This document shows, piece by piece, positions 36,431 through 46,129 of a stretch of DNA of 64,000 nucleotides (position 1 is the first letter of the stretch; each line of letters starts with the position of its first letter). Source of the DNA: an uncultured Desulfobacter sp. (lineage in GTDB: Bacteria > Desulfobacterota > Desulfobacteria > Desulfobacterales > Desulfobacteraceae). The position numbers and the translations under genes are program-made. The notes beneath the pieces were generated by a model that saw nothing but the letters and a program-made list of their open reading frames with translations, was not told the DNA's origin and did no database searches. Where the stretch lies: NCBI RefSeq assembly GCF_963666675.1, contig NZ_OY762929.1, positions 6,280,501 to 6,344,500 on the forward strand, written 5' to 3'.

Positions 36431-37327
36431 ATGAATTTTACCTTGGATCAATTGGACGCATTTTCAGCGAGCGTTGAAACAGGCTCCTTTTCGGCGGCTG
36501 CCAGGAAACTGGGCAAAGCCCAGTCCGCCGTGAGTACGGCGATTTCCAATTTGGAGATTGATTTAGGTCTGGAGCTCTTTGACCGGGCCGGAAAATATCC
36601 GGTTCTGACCCCTACCGGCGCGTTGTTCCTTAGAGAAGCTGAAACGATATTATCCCGTTGTCGGTCCATGCAGACCAAAGCGGCGGCGTTGTCCGAAACC
36701 ATGGAGAGCCGGGTCCGCTTAGCTGTGTCCGAATCCCTCCCTAACATCGCCTTTAAGGATGGTATGTTGCTCAAGCATTTCAAAGCTCGGTTTCCTGAGA
36801 CCGAGCTGGAAATTCTTTCGGGTTCCCTCAATGATGTGTGGGATATGATCGACCAAGACCGGATTGATTTTGGGGTGATGATGCCCACGGAATTGCTTCT
36901 GGACAGATGGAAGTCCCGGTCGGATTTTCAAATTGTAGGAAAGATGAATTTCATTCCGGTGGCCCACCCCAAATATGGTCTGGGCAAGGCCGGGTTGGAC
37001 ATTTCCGCCCTTGATTCGGTGCTGCAGATCGAGGTGACTTCCCGGGGTTGGGAGCAGGAAACACAGCTTCCCGTGTTCAGCAGCAGGGTGTGGTGGGTGG
37101 AAAATGAATATTTAACCCGGGATCTTTTGCGCCAGGGCATGGGTTGGGGAATTCTTCCCGAACATTTAATAAAGGATGACCTTGAGGCCAACCGTCTGGA
37201 GCAGGTCCAGGTGGACATGGGGACGGCGATCCTTACGTACCCGATTCTCATGGCTTGGTCCAAGGATCGTCCGTTGGGCCGTGCCGGAGACTGGCTTTTT
37301 TCTGCGATGAAAAAATACTACAGCTGA
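36431..37327 (+). CDS. LysR-family transcriptional regulator (AceR-like position)
   Basis: A 298-residue regulator. The winged helix-turn-helix is at about 3-62 (LDQLDAFSASVETGSFSAAA, KAQSAVSTAISNLE) and the periplasmic-binding-like effector domain follows (about 90-295). It is divergent from the PACE exporter gene, 107 bp apart, with an ATC-N9-GAT dyad between them, so it most likely activates the exporter when its substrate binds (inference from AceR-AceI). Confidence 0.92.
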   Translation: MNFTLDQLDAFSASVETGSFSAAARKLGKAQSAVSTAISNLEIDLGLELFDRAGKYPVLTPTGALFLREAETILSRCRSMQTKAAALSETMESRVRLAVSESLPNIAFKDGMLLKHFKARFPETELEILSGSLNDVWDMIDQDRIDFGVMMPTELLLDRWKSRSDFQIVGKMNFIPVAHPKYGLGKAGLDISALDSVLQIEVTSRGWEQETQLPVFSSRVWWVENEYLTRDLLRQGMGWGILPEHLIKDDLEANRLEQVQVDMGTAILTYPILMAWSKDRPLGRAGDWLFSAMKKYYS

Positions 37328-37593
37328 AAAAATACCGGAAAATAGAGGTGAGCGAAAATCCATCCTGATCTGTGACTACGCTAAACATTGAAGGGACAGG
37401 TTGTCAAAGCCCTTAAACAACATTGACAATCCCTGCCACGTTTTTTAAAATAATAGACACTACTGCAAGCGACCCTGCGTGATACTTGATTTTAATCAGT
37501 ACCTCATCGTTTGAAAATTACATTCTGTAATTCTCACCTGTTTTTGAACTGCTTTAAACGAAACATTGCTAAATTTTCAACAGGAGGTGACAT

Positions 37594-37992
37594 ATGGATA
37601 GAAATGATTTTTTATCGGCTTTTATGGCAGCTGAAAGTGAAATTAATCTTATCCTTGAAGATTTAACAAAACAGTTGCACGAAAAAATGGATGAACTGTT
37701 CCAGGAATCCGACGAGCGTTGGGTTGAGCGAATTTTAGCCTTTTCTTTTAATAAAATCCCTACCCACGACACTCAACTTATTGACGAAAGGGATCTTACG
37801 ATTGCCAAGCAGGCAAAAAAGTTGATGTATCTGCATGGGTTAAATGCAAAAGTGCAGTTGGAGCAGATTGGTGACAGTAAAAACAGGAGATGTCCCGGGC
37901 AGATGATTTACCATATAAAGAATTGTCCTAAAAATAGAAAATATTTGGAATCGATTTTGAAAAACGACTTGCGTCCGTCTTCGGACCGATAA
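37594..37992 (+). CDS. Hypothetical protein
   Basis: A 132-residue protein without recognised domain. The first half is a Glu/Lys-rich helix (about 1-45); the second has RRCPGQMIYHIKNCPKNRKY with two Cys. The ATG has an excellent AGGAGGT site, which argues it is translated. AT-rich and monocistronic; no functional link to neighbours can be seen. Confidence 0.6.
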   Translation: MDRNDFLSAFMAAESEINLILEDLTKQLHEKMDELFQESDERWVERILAFSFNKIPTHDTQLIDERDLTIAKQAKKLMYLHGLNAKVQLEQIGDSKNRRCPGQMIYHIKNCPKNRKYLESILKNDLRPSSDR

Positions 37993-38090
37993 ACCACATC
38001 TGCAAAAGATTAAATATGAACGACTGAAAATGATCAGCTGAAATGAGCCGGCGTTAAATTTTTGAACCTGTTGACCTAGGACTTTTTCCA

Positions 38091-38996
38091 TTGATTATTC
38101 GATCCTGCATCGCTGTGTTGTTCATGTGCCTAAGTATTACTGCCGTCAGTTTAGCGCAAATCCCCCCTGACGATAACGGGACTATGGTCCTTGCCCATCC
38201 CGAACAGGTGGATGCGGGCCGGCCCTTTCTTGTCCGGTTGACATCTGTCCAGGCCTTTGACAGGATTCGTGTGCGCTGGATGGATCAGGACTTGGTTCCC
38301 TCCGTCACCCAGTGGAACGGACATCATGTGGCCGTTGTCATGCTGGGCACCGATGTGCTTACCATCAAACCCGGTCCCCAGACACTTCTGGTCCGGGCGT
38401 GGGCCGGGGGAAAGGAGAGCGTTTGGCATCGGTCTGTCCGTATTCTTGGCCGGACATATCCCCGCCAGGAGCTGAGCCTGCCGTCAAAGATGGTGACGCC
38501 GCCAACGGAGGTACTTGAACGAATAAAGGCGGAAAGGGCCCGGACCCAGACGGCCAAACATACCTGGTCTGCCCAGCGGCTGTGGCGTCTGCCCTTTCAC
38601 CGGCCGGTGACGGGAAAATTCACCAGTGTTTACGGGCTGCAGCGCGTGCTGAACGGCAAACCCAAAAATCCCCACCGGGGCGTGGATTTCAGGGCACCCA
38701 CGGGAACCGCTGTGGAAGCGGTGGCAGACGGCAGGGTCATTTTGGCTGAGTCCCATTATTATGCCGGCAATTCCATGTATATAGACCATGGCAACGGCGT
38801 TATTTCCCTCTACTTTCATTTAAGTCAGTTCGATGCGTCCCAGGGGGATATTGTCAAACGGGGACAGATTATCGGCCGGTCCGGTTGCACGGGCCGGGCC
38901 ACGGGACCCCACCTGCATCTGTCCATATCCGTCCAGGGCCAACTGGTGGATCCGGTTCCACTGTTTGAGAGCACAAGTGAGCAATTGCTTCGCTGA
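38091..38996 (+). CDS. Secreted M23 (LytM) metallopeptidase
   Basis: A 301-residue protein with a signal peptide (about 1-23, ending SLAQ). After an N-terminal beta-rich domain comes the M23 peptidase (about 190-290). The zinc ligands are in HRGVDF (His...Asp) and HLHL near the end, so the site is complete. M23 enzymes cut peptidoglycan cross-links. It starts at TTG 38091; no better start is visible. It lies 18 nt before the guanine deaminase gene on the same strand, an unexpected neighbour. Confidence 0.87.
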   Translation: MIIRSCIAVLFMCLSITAVSLAQIPPDDNGTMVLAHPEQVDAGRPFLVRLTSVQAFDRIRVRWMDQDLVPSVTQWNGHHVAVVMLGTDVLTIKPGPQTLLVRAWAGGKESVWHRSVRILGRTYPRQELSLPSKMVTPPTEVLERIKAERARTQTAKHTWSAQRLWRLPFHRPVTGKFTSVYGLQRVLNGKPKNPHRGVDFRAPTGTAVEAVADGRVILAESHYYAGNSMYIDHGNGVISLYFHLSQFDASQGDIVKRGQIIGRSGCTGRATGPHLHLSISVQGQLVDPVPLFESTSEQLLR

Positions 38997-39014
38997 GATG
39001 CGTTTGAGGAAATT

Positions 39015-40289
39015 GTGAGTTTGATGAAACTATACAAAGGCCATTTTATTGATACGCCCACCCCGGGCCGCTTCAGGGTGAGAGAGAACTCGATCGCCAT
39101 CGTTGAGGCGGGAAACCTCCTTTCCCTGGAACATGAGGTGCCGGAAAGGCTTGCCTCGCTTGGGGTAACGGACCTGGGACCGGGCGTGGTTATCCCTTCT
39201 TTTATTGATCTGCATGTCCATGCACCCCAGTATATGCAGATGGGGATGGGACTGGATCTGGGATTGCTTGGGTGGTTGGAAAATTATACCTTTCCCGGTG
39301 AGGCCCGGTTTGCCGATGAAAATTATGCCCAAAAGATTTATCCGCTGTTTGCCGACGAACTCCTGCGCCAGGGAACTCTTCGATCTGTGGTGTACGGCAC
39401 GGTTCATTCGGCATCGACCCTGATTCTGGCCCAAATTTTGGAACAGGCCGGACTGATGGCCTTTGTGGGCAAAGTCAACATGGATCAAAATTCGCCCGAT
39501 GATCTCAGGGAAACGTCAGAGGGCGCCGTTAAAGACAGTGAAACGTTCTGCCGGATATTGGCGGACCGGGAGAGGGTCCGCCCCATCGTGACCCCCCGGT
39601 TTGCCCCGAGCTGCACGGAAACGCTCATGAAAAATCTGGGCCGACTCTCCCGGCGCTTGGATCTGCCGGTACAGTCCCACCTCTCCGAAACCCTGTCCGA
39701 AACCCAGTGGGTTTCCCGGCTGTTTCCCGACAGCCGAAGCTATACCCATGTTTATGATGACTGCGGGCTGCTGGGCCCGGCCAGTTTAATGGCCCACGCC
39801 GTTTTTTTAAGTGATCGGGAAATTGATCTGATCGTGGAACGAGCCGCCACATTGGTTCACTGCCCCAGCGCCAATACTAACTTGAGCAGCGGTATCATGC
39901 CCCTGGGCCGTTATCTGGACCGGGGCGTCAACCTGGGGTTGGGCTCCGATGTGGGTGCCGGTCACACCCTTGCCATGTATCGGGTGGTTGTACAAGCGGT
40001 TCAAAGCGCCAAATTGCTCCGGATTCTGCGGCCCCGGGAGAATCACAGGGCGGTCACCCTTTCCGAAGCCTTTTATCTGGCGACCATGGGCAATGGTAAA
40101 TTTTTCACGCGCCAGGGCTGGGGGCCTTGCGGGGCATTTGAGCCGGGCATGAGTTTTGATGTTCTTTCCATTGATATGGGGCTGCCCGAAGCCGTGCCGC
40201 TCTCCCCCGTTGCTCAATTGGAGCGGTTTCTCTACGCCGGGGACGACAGGCATATTAAAAAACGGATTTTAGCAGGCCGGGAATTATGA
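39015..40289 (+). CDS. guaD: Guanine deaminase
   Basis: A 424-residue zinc amidohydrolase that converts guanine to xanthine. Family features are the HVHAPQY metal site, YTFPGEARF, a QSHLSET segment, HAVFLSD and the GSDVGAG Asp region. Start GTG 39015 has a GAGGA site; an ATG follows three codons later (39024). Its stop overlaps the next start (ATGA), so it is coupled to xanthine dehydrogenase and the product can be oxidised at once. Purine use as a carbon/nitrogen source is the likely pathway. Confidence 0.92.
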   Translation: MSLMKLYKGHFIDTPTPGRFRVRENSIAIVEAGNLLSLEHEVPERLASLGVTDLGPGVVIPSFIDLHVHAPQYMQMGMGLDLGLLGWLENYTFPGEARFADENYAQKIYPLFADELLRQGTLRSVVYGTVHSASTLILAQILEQAGLMAFVGKVNMDQNSPDDLRETSEGAVKDSETFCRILADRERVRPIVTPRFAPSCTETLMKNLGRLSRRLDLPVQSHLSETLSETQWVSRLFPDSRSYTHVYDDCGLLGPASLMAHAVFLSDREIDLIVERAATLVHCPSANTNLSSGIMPLGRYLDRGVNLGLGSDVGAGHTLAMYRVVVQAVQSAKLLRILRPRENHRAVTLSEAFYLATMGNGKFFTRQGWGPCGAFEPGMSFDVLSIDMGLPEAVPLSPVAQLERFLYAGDDRHIKKRILAGREL

Positions 40290-41722
40290 AAAAAGTCTGC
40301 CGGTTTATTTTAAATGATCGAGAGATGGAACTGGCATTGTCTCCGGGCCGGACGGTTCTGGACCTTTTGAGAAAAGACCTGGGGCTTTACGGCACCAAAG
40401 AGGGGTGTCGGGAAGGGGAGTGTGGTGCCTGCACGGTTATACTCGGCCGAATGCCCCAGGTCGCCTACCGGGCCATGCCTTCCTGTCTCATGTCGGTGGG
40501 CCAGCTCAATTATACCCATCTTGTAACCATAGAAGGCCTTCGGAAAGAGACGCCCAATCGGCTGCAGCAGGCCTTTGTCAATCGGGGGGCCACCCAGTGC
40601 GGATTCTGCACCCCCGGATTTATTATGGCCCTCACCGGTTATCTTCTGGCTGGCGGGCTTGTCACCGTTCAAGGTGCTGTGGATGCCCTGGATGGGAATC
40701 TGTGCCGGTGTACCGGCTACCATTCCATTCGCCGGGCCGTTGCCGCGACCATTGACCCCTTGTTGGGTAAAACGCCTTCAATCCAGGAGCTGATAGATCT
40801 GGATCTGGTTCCCGGCTATCTTGCCGGCATTCCCCGGAGATTAACGACACTGCGAGATAAGTTTCCAACCGATGCACAAGAGTTCACCCCTGAACGGTTC
40901 GATAAAACTCGTCCTCTTATTGCAGGCGGTACCGATCTGTATGTTCAACAGGGCGACCTTCTGAATAAATCGGAACCCCGGTTCCTGGTCCCCGAATCCG
41001 AGCCGATTCGGGTAGCGGATGGAATGATAAAAATTCCTGCAACGGCAACCATGGCACAGTTGCAGCAAGATCATTATTTAAACGATCAATTTCCCGGGTG
41101 GCATGACAAGCTGCTGGTTGTGGCCTCCTCGATTTTACGGCACCGGGCCACTTTGGGGGGCAATATCGTCAATGCCTCGCCCATTGCGGACTGTGCCGTT
41201 CTGCTACTGGCCATGGATGCTCAAATTCAATTGGTTTCGTCAAAGGGCGTCCGGCGTCGGTTTCCTCTCAGGGGGTTTTTTCTGGACTATAAAAAGTTGG
41301 ATCTAAACGACGATGAGCTTGTGGAATCCTTTTGGGTGACAAAACAAAACGACCCCCAACTATGGCATTACGCCAAGGTGAGTAAGCGAAAGCGTCTGGA
41401 TATTGCCGGTTGCAACGCTGGGGCGGTGTTTTTAGTGGATAACGCAAGGTTTACGTCTGTGGGTTTAGCCCTGGGCGGTGTGGCGCCCATCCCCTTTGCG
41501 GCCCGCCGGACCATCGATTGGCTTAAGGGAAAACCCCTGACCATGGAAACATTTTTGGGGTCCCTGGAAATTCTCCAGGACGAGATTTGCCCCATAGACG
41601 ATGTCCGGGGAAGTGCCGAATATAAAAGGCGCCTGGCTCGGGCGCTTATGGTGGATCACTATCTGCATTGTTTTTCCGAGATCTGTTCCTACGATGATTT
41701 TGCAAAGGCCGGTGTGCTATGA
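40286..41722 (+). CDS. xdhA: Xanthine dehydrogenase small subunit (FeS plus FAD)
   Basis: A 478-residue protein with N-terminal 2Fe-2S domains and a C-terminal FAD domain. The first cluster is in CREGECGACTVIL, the second in CGFCTPGFIM and NLCRCTGYHSI. The FAD domain shows LIAGGTDLYVQ and ATLGGNIVNASPIADC. It passes electrons from the molybdenum subunit to NAD. It overlaps the large subunit by 4 nt. Confidence 0.94.
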   Translation: MKKVCRFILNDREMELALSPGRTVLDLLRKDLGLYGTKEGCREGECGACTVILGRMPQVAYRAMPSCLMSVGQLNYTHLVTIEGLRKETPNRLQQAFVNRGATQCGFCTPGFIMALTGYLLAGGLVTVQGAVDALDGNLCRCTGYHSIRRAVAATIDPLLGKTPSIQELIDLDLVPGYLAGIPRRLTTLRDKFPTDAQEFTPERFDKTRPLIAGGTDLYVQQGDLLNKSEPRFLVPESEPIRVADGMIKIPATATMAQLQQDHYLNDQFPGWHDKLLVVASSILRHRATLGGNIVNASPIADCAVLLLAMDAQIQLVSSKGVRRRFPLRGFFLDYKKLDLNDDELVESFWVTKQNDPQLWHYAKVSKRKRLDIAGCNAGAVFLVDNARFTSVGLALGGVAPIPFAARRTIDWLKGKPLTMETFLGSLEILQDEICPIDDVRGSAEYKRRLARALMVDHYLHCFSEICSYDDFAKAGVL

Positions 41723-43974
41723 TCAATTCCGGCACAAGCGATCATGTCATGGGGCTTAGCCGCTATGTGGATGACAAGGATTTTCCTGCCCGGGGATTGC
41801 ATTGTGTCGTCTTTTTTTCTCCCATGGCCCGGGGTAAAATTTTGAATCTGGATACGTCCGCCGCCCGAAAGCTGCCGGGCGTGGCATTCATTCTCACCGC
41901 AAAGGACATTCCCGGGAAGAATCAGATCGGCGGCATCATTCAGGACGAAAGGCTTTTGGCCGAGGATGAGGTGAACTTTGTGGGGATGCCGGTGGCCGCG
42001 GTTTATGCTTGGACCGAAGAGGCCGCCCGGGAGGTGGTGCAAATTATTCAAATTGACATTGCCGAAGAAATTCCCGTGCTGGATCCCCGGGCGGCTTACG
42101 ACCGAAATGAATTGATTGCCCCGGTACGCACCTTTACCCTGGGCGATGTGGAAAGGGCCATTCCATCTGCCGCCTATGTGGCCAAAGGGCGGGCTGAATC
42201 GGGCGCCCAGGAGCACTTTTATCTGGAGAGCCAGGCCGCCATCGCCACACCCTTAGATCAGGGTCATCTTCATCTTGCTTCGGCGACCCAGGCACCCACA
42301 TCGGTGCAGCGATGCGTTGCCCGGGTTTGCGGTTTGGCCATGAACAGGGTTGAGGTGGATGTCCGACGGCTGGGGGGTGCGTTTGGAGGCAAGGAGAGCC
42401 AGGCCGGCACCTGGGCCTGTTTTGCTGCCCTCGGCGCACAAAAATCAGGCGTCCCCTGCCGTATGGTGTTAAGGCGTTCCGAGGATATGCCGGCCACGGG
42501 GAAGCGGCATCCGTACTCCTCGGATTTTACCCTGGCCCTGGATGAAGACGGAACGTTTCTGGCCTTCAAGGTGATCTATTATCAGAATGCCGGGGCCGCA
42601 GCTGATTTGTCCACATCGGTTTTGGAACGAACCCTGTTCCACGCCACCGGATCTTATTACGTCCCCAACGTACATGCCACGGCCGCAGCCTGCCGGACGA
42701 ATATAACGCCGAATACCGCCTTCAGGGGATTCGGGGGGCCCCAGGCCATGTTCGTTTTTGAAGCCGCCATCCGGGAGGCCTGCCGGATCAGCGGGATCCG
42801 CGTAGAAACGTTGCAGCGGAAAAATTTGCTTAAAACCGGAGATTGTTTTGCCTATGGGATGGCGGCGGAGAATGCCCGGGCCCGACACTGCTGGGAAAAG
42901 GCATATGACCATTTCGATTTGTCAAAACGGATGCGTGCCATTGACGATGCCCGAAGGAAAGAGAAGACTTGCGGTAACGTTTCCCGCTACGGAAGAGGGT
43001 ATGCCCTGATGCCTGTATGTTTCGGCATCAGTTTTACCACCCGGTTTTTAAACCAGGCCCGGGCCCATGTCCACATTTACACGGACGGCAGCATGGGCGT
43101 CAGTACGGGTGCCGTGGAGATGGGGCAGGGGGTAAACCATAAAATCCGGGAAATAGTGGCTGACAGCCTGGGGATTGATTCCGGGCAGGTTCAGCTTGAA
43201 TCCACCAATACCACCCGGGTTTCCAACACCAGTCCCACTGCCGCCAGCAGCGGCACCGACCTGAACGGCGCAGCGGCCCTGATGGCCTGTGAGATGATAA
43301 AAGAGCGCCTCTTTAAATTCATGGCCGATGAATTTCAATGTGCAGCCGGGGATTTTTCACTGGAAAAAGGTTGGTTACATAGAAAAGGCAAACGCTGTGA
43401 AATCGCCTGGGAGGATCTGGTTATCCAGGCCTATCGGTCACGGGTGCAGCTAAGCGCCGAAGCCCACTATGCCACGCCGGGCCTGTACTTTGATCCTGCT
43501 GTGGAAAAGGGCCGGCCTTTTGCCTATCATACATACGGAACAGCCTATTTTGAGGCTGAAGTGGACCGCCTGCTGGGCACCTACAAGGTAGAAACGGCTT
43601 ATGTGGTGCACGACCTTGGGCGATCCATCAACCCCCTCATTGATTTGGGGCAGGTTGAGGGCGGCATGGTCCAGGGCATCGGCTGGATGACCATGGAAGA
43701 GATGCGTTATACAGAGACGGGCAGGCCCCTTACGGCCACTGCAGGAACGTATAAAATACCTAATATCTCTTCTGCGCCCATGGACATGCAGGTAAAATTT
43801 TTGGAAGATGACCATAATGATAACGCCGTTAAAGGGTCCAAAGCCGTGGGAGAACCGCCTTTCATTTACGGCATCGGGGCTTTTTTTGCCATCAAGATGG
43901 CGGCCGGGAGTCAGAAGCCCTTCTATTGTGCCCCCATTACCCCAGAGCGTTTGTTTGGCGAATTGAGGCAGTAG
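41719..43974 (+). CDS. xdhB: Xanthine dehydrogenase molybdopterin-binding subunit
   Basis: A 751-residue large subunit of the xanthine oxidase family. It has RLGGAFGGKESQ, AFRGFGGPQ, VEMGQGVNHK and the catalytic Glu in SKAVGEPPF near the end. It hydroxylates xanthine to urate. It is the last gene of the guaD-xdhA-xdhB unit. No XdhC-type Mo-cofactor maturation gene is adjacent, so it must lie elsewhere. Confidence 0.94.
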   Translation: MINSGTSDHVMGLSRYVDDKDFPARGLHCVVFFSPMARGKILNLDTSAARKLPGVAFILTAKDIPGKNQIGGIIQDERLLAEDEVNFVGMPVAAVYAWTEEAAREVVQIIQIDIAEEIPVLDPRAAYDRNELIAPVRTFTLGDVERAIPSAAYVAKGRAESGAQEHFYLESQAAIATPLDQGHLHLASATQAPTSVQRCVARVCGLAMNRVEVDVRRLGGAFGGKESQAGTWACFAALGAQKSGVPCRMVLRRSEDMPATGKRHPYSSDFTLALDEDGTFLAFKVIYYQNAGAAADLSTSVLERTLFHATGSYYVPNVHATAAACRTNITPNTAFRGFGGPQAMFVFEAAIREACRISGIRVETLQRKNLLKTGDCFAYGMAAENARARHCWEKAYDHFDLSKRMRAIDDARRKEKTCGNVSRYGRGYALMPVCFGISFTTRFLNQARAHVHIYTDGSMGVSTGAVEMGQGVNHKIREIVADSLGIDSGQVQLESTNTTRVSNTSPTAASSGTDLNGAAALMACEMIKERLFKFMADEFQCAAGDFSLEKGWLHRKGKRCEIAWEDLVIQAYRSRVQLSAEAHYATPGLYFDPAVEKGRPFAYHTYGTAYFEAEVDRLLGTYKVETAYVVHDLGRSINPLIDLGQVEGGMVQGIGWMTMEEMRYTETGRPLTATAGTYKIPNISSAPMDMQVKFLEDDHNDNAVKGSKAVGEPPFIYGIGAFFAIKMAAGSQKPFYCAPITPERLFGELRQ

Positions 43975-43999
43975 GTCTAATGTTCTTCTCGCACAAAGA

Positions 44000-44036
44000 C
44001 ACCAAGGCACAAAGATATCAACTCTGTGCCTTGGTG
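44000..44036. terminator. Strong hairpin between convergent genes
   Basis: CACCAAGGCACA pairs perfectly with TGTGCCTTGGTG across a 13-nt loop. The wider motif (GCACAAAGACACCAAGGCACAAAG from 43991) resembles a widespread repeat motif that I remember from many genomes. It can end both the xdh and radical SAM transcripts. Confidence 0.7.
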
Positions 44037-44060
44037 AGTAAATAAAACGCTTATAAGCCC

Positions 44061-44981
44061 TTATAAAGCAGCAAATCGGGTGATCCCCGCCTCTTTTGCC
44101 TCCTGGACCGCGTTGTTGAATCCGGTATCAGATACAGACACTTCTAATCCCTTTACCTCGTGGGCCTTTCCACAGGGCCGATATTGATCCATGAGGTTCA
44201 CATAGGTGTTTTTTGAGACATGGTCGGCAATAAATGACATCACCGCTTTGGTCCCGGCCATCCCGCCGGGCATAACCAGGTGCCTGAGAACCAGTCCCCG
44301 GGTGGCAATACCATTTTCATCAACTTGCAGATCCCCCACCTGTCGATGCATTTCGCTAATCGCTTTTCGGGCCACTTTCGGATAATCCGGGGCATTGCAG
44401 GTCTGTTCTGCAACATCCGGATCCCAGAATTTAAAGTCCGGCATATAGATATCGACCACCCCCTCCAGCAATTCCAAGGTCTCCACATTGTCGTATCCGC
44501 TGGAGTTGTATATCAGGGGAATTCTTAACCCTCCGTCAATGGCCATATCCAGGGCAGACAAAATCTGCGGCACCACATGGGTCGGGGTCACAAAATTAAT
44601 ATTGTGGCAACCGTTATTCTGCAGGATCAACATCATGCCGGCCAACTGCCCGAGTCCACACTCATCACCGCTCCCCTCGTGGCTGATTTCGTAATTCTGG
44701 CAGAAATTGCATTTCAGGTTACAGTGGGAGAAAAAAATGGTGCCGGAACCGAACGCCCCGACCAATGGCGGTTCTTCTCCAAAATGGGGGTTGAAACTGG
44801 ACACAATCGCTTCGTCGCCGGTGGCACATTCCCCCAATTCCCCGGAAAAGCGATCGACTTTACACCGTCTGGGACAAATTTCACAGGAATTTAACAGCTG
44901 TCGTGCTTGACTGATTTTTTCCCGGAGCAGTCCTTTCGCTTTGGTTTCAATATAGGCGGGTTGAAAGGTTGTCATTTGCAT
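44061..44981 (-). CDS. PflX-like radical SAM protein
   Basis: A 306-residue protein of the COG1313 group. The SAM-binding 4Fe-4S motif is CNLKCNFC (CX3CX2C). An N-terminal Cys set (CEICPRRCKVDR) suggests an extra cluster or zinc site. The family is related to pyruvate formate-lyase activases but its substrate is unknown. The gene is single and convergent with xdhB. Confidence 0.85.
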   Translation of the reverse strand: MQMTTFQPAYIETKAKGLLREKISQARQLLNSCEICPRRCKVDRFSGELGECATGDEAIVSSFNPHFGEEPPLVGAFGSGTIFFSHCNLKCNFCQNYEISHEGSGDECGLGQLAGMMLILQNNGCHNINFVTPTHVVPQILSALDMAIDGGLRIPLIYNSSGYDNVETLELLEGVVDIYMPDFKFWDPDVAEQTCNAPDYPKVARKAISEMHRQVGDLQVDENGIATRGLVLRHLVMPGGMAGTKAVMSFIADHVSKNTYVNLMDQYRPCGKAHEVKGLEVSVSDTGFNNAVQEAKEAGITRFAAL

Positions 44982-44998
44982 GCTCCTTTTTCATATAT

Positions 44999-45319
44999 TA
45001 TCAATGTATTGAATTAAACACAGGATGCTCTGTTTCCATGTCGGGGGACATCCTAACCCCATCGGCAAAATAATGCAATTTTTGGAACTTTGCATTTGCC
45101 CGGGGGCGCGAGAACAACATTGATCTTCCAACGGTTAAAATTCTATGGAAAAAGTGTTTCGTAATTTTTATTTCTATTGATTTTTAAGTATCTTGCCGTT
45201 ATGTTTAAGCTATATTGTTTTCATCAAACCTTTAACGTCGGCTTGGCTATGATGCCGATTATGTTACGATTCGAGTCACAATTATTTTAATCCGCTGCGA
45301 TTGGCGAATTTCATTTTTA
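44999..45319. other. Intergenic region before the repeat pair
   Basis: No gene or RNA recognised. AT-rich, with the radical SAM promoter on the left side. The repeat pair starts at 45320. Confidence 0.4.
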
Positions 45320-45411
45320 GAACAGCCCATGGGGCTGATACGGCATATCAACTGCCAGGGTTGCTTCGCAATAAATATCGTATATCCTGGTGGTTTATTC
45401 ATGCTTCCATA
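45320..45411 (+). repeat. 95-nt structured intergenic repeat, copy E (diverged)
   Basis: Starts AACAGCCCATGGGGCTGATA; keeps the inner stem GGCATATCAACTGCC and the TTGCTTCGCAA hairpin but loses the terminal GAAAGA arm. It is head-to-tail with copy F. Confidence 0.65.
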
Positions 45412-45507
45412 TAACGGCCATGGGCCGACCTGACATATCATCAGCCAGGCTTCGACCCACAACAAAAGATGAAAGAACTCAATAACTTATTAAACTCTTT
45501 CATATAA
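45412..45507 (+). repeat. 95-nt structured intergenic repeat, copy F
   Basis: Well kept: TAACGGCCATGGGCCGACCT, CAGGCTTCGACCCACAACAA, then GAAAGAACTCAATAACTTAT and CTCTTTCATATA. It ends about 50 nt before the ribosome binding site of the Cache-like gene. Confidence 0.82.
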
Positions 45508-45568
45508 AAAATATTCGCCGTTTTTGAAGCGGGTCAAATTTAACTTAATTTTATGCAAGGAGAGTATC

Positions 45569-46129
45569 ATGAAACAGGCTTTTATTTCATTGGCAATCGG
45601 TTTCTCTTTATTTTTAACCCCGGCCCTGTCCAATGCCGAAAAGGCCCCCCAAAAAGTCATTGACCTTGCCAATTCAACTCTGGCAGAGATTGGCAAAGAC
45701 CCTGTCATTATCAAGGCGGTTAAAGATCAAAACGCTAAGGGAATGAGCCTTGAGCAGATTAAGGCCAAGGATACCGAATGGAGGAATACCCCGGGGATTG
45801 CAGATTACATGAAGGCCATTATGGAGTCCGAATGCGGTCGGCATCTGCGAGATATCCAGGAATCCGAAAGCTTTTATGCTGAGATTTTTGTGATGGACAA
45901 TAAGGGGGCCAACGTGGCCATGACGGATAAAACCTCCGACTTCTGGCAGGGGGATGAGGCTAAATTCCAAAAATCCTTCAACAATGGCAAAGGGGCGGTT
46001 TTTGTTGACGAAGTGGAGTTCGACGACAGTGCCCAGGCCTACCTGGTCCAGGTATCGGTGCCGGTGATTGATGGCGATAAGATCATCGGCGCCATTACCT
46101 TTGGTATTGATGTGGATCAGATTCAATAA
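45569..46129 (+). CDS. Free-standing periplasmic Cache/PDC-type sensor protein
   Basis: A 186-residue protein with a clean Sec signal peptide (about 1-22, ends SNA). The mature part matches a Cache/PDC-like ligand-binding domain, as usually fused to chemoreceptors and kinases (EIFVMDNKGANVAMTDKTSD, VSVPVIDGDKIIGAITFGID), but no membrane or signalling domain follows. ATG 45569 has AAGGAGAG 7 nt upstream. A chemoreceptor gene lies 113 bp downstream, so it could act as a periplasmic ligand partner of that receptor (inference). Confidence 0.82.
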   Translation: MKQAFISLAIGFSLFLTPALSNAEKAPQKVIDLANSTLAEIGKDPVIIKAVKDQNAKGMSLEQIKAKDTEWRNTPGIADYMKAIMESECGRHLRDIQESESFYAEIFVMDNKGANVAMTDKTSDFWQGDEAKFQKSFNNGKGAVFVDEVEFDDSAQAYLVQVSVPVIDGDKIIGAITFGIDVDQIQ

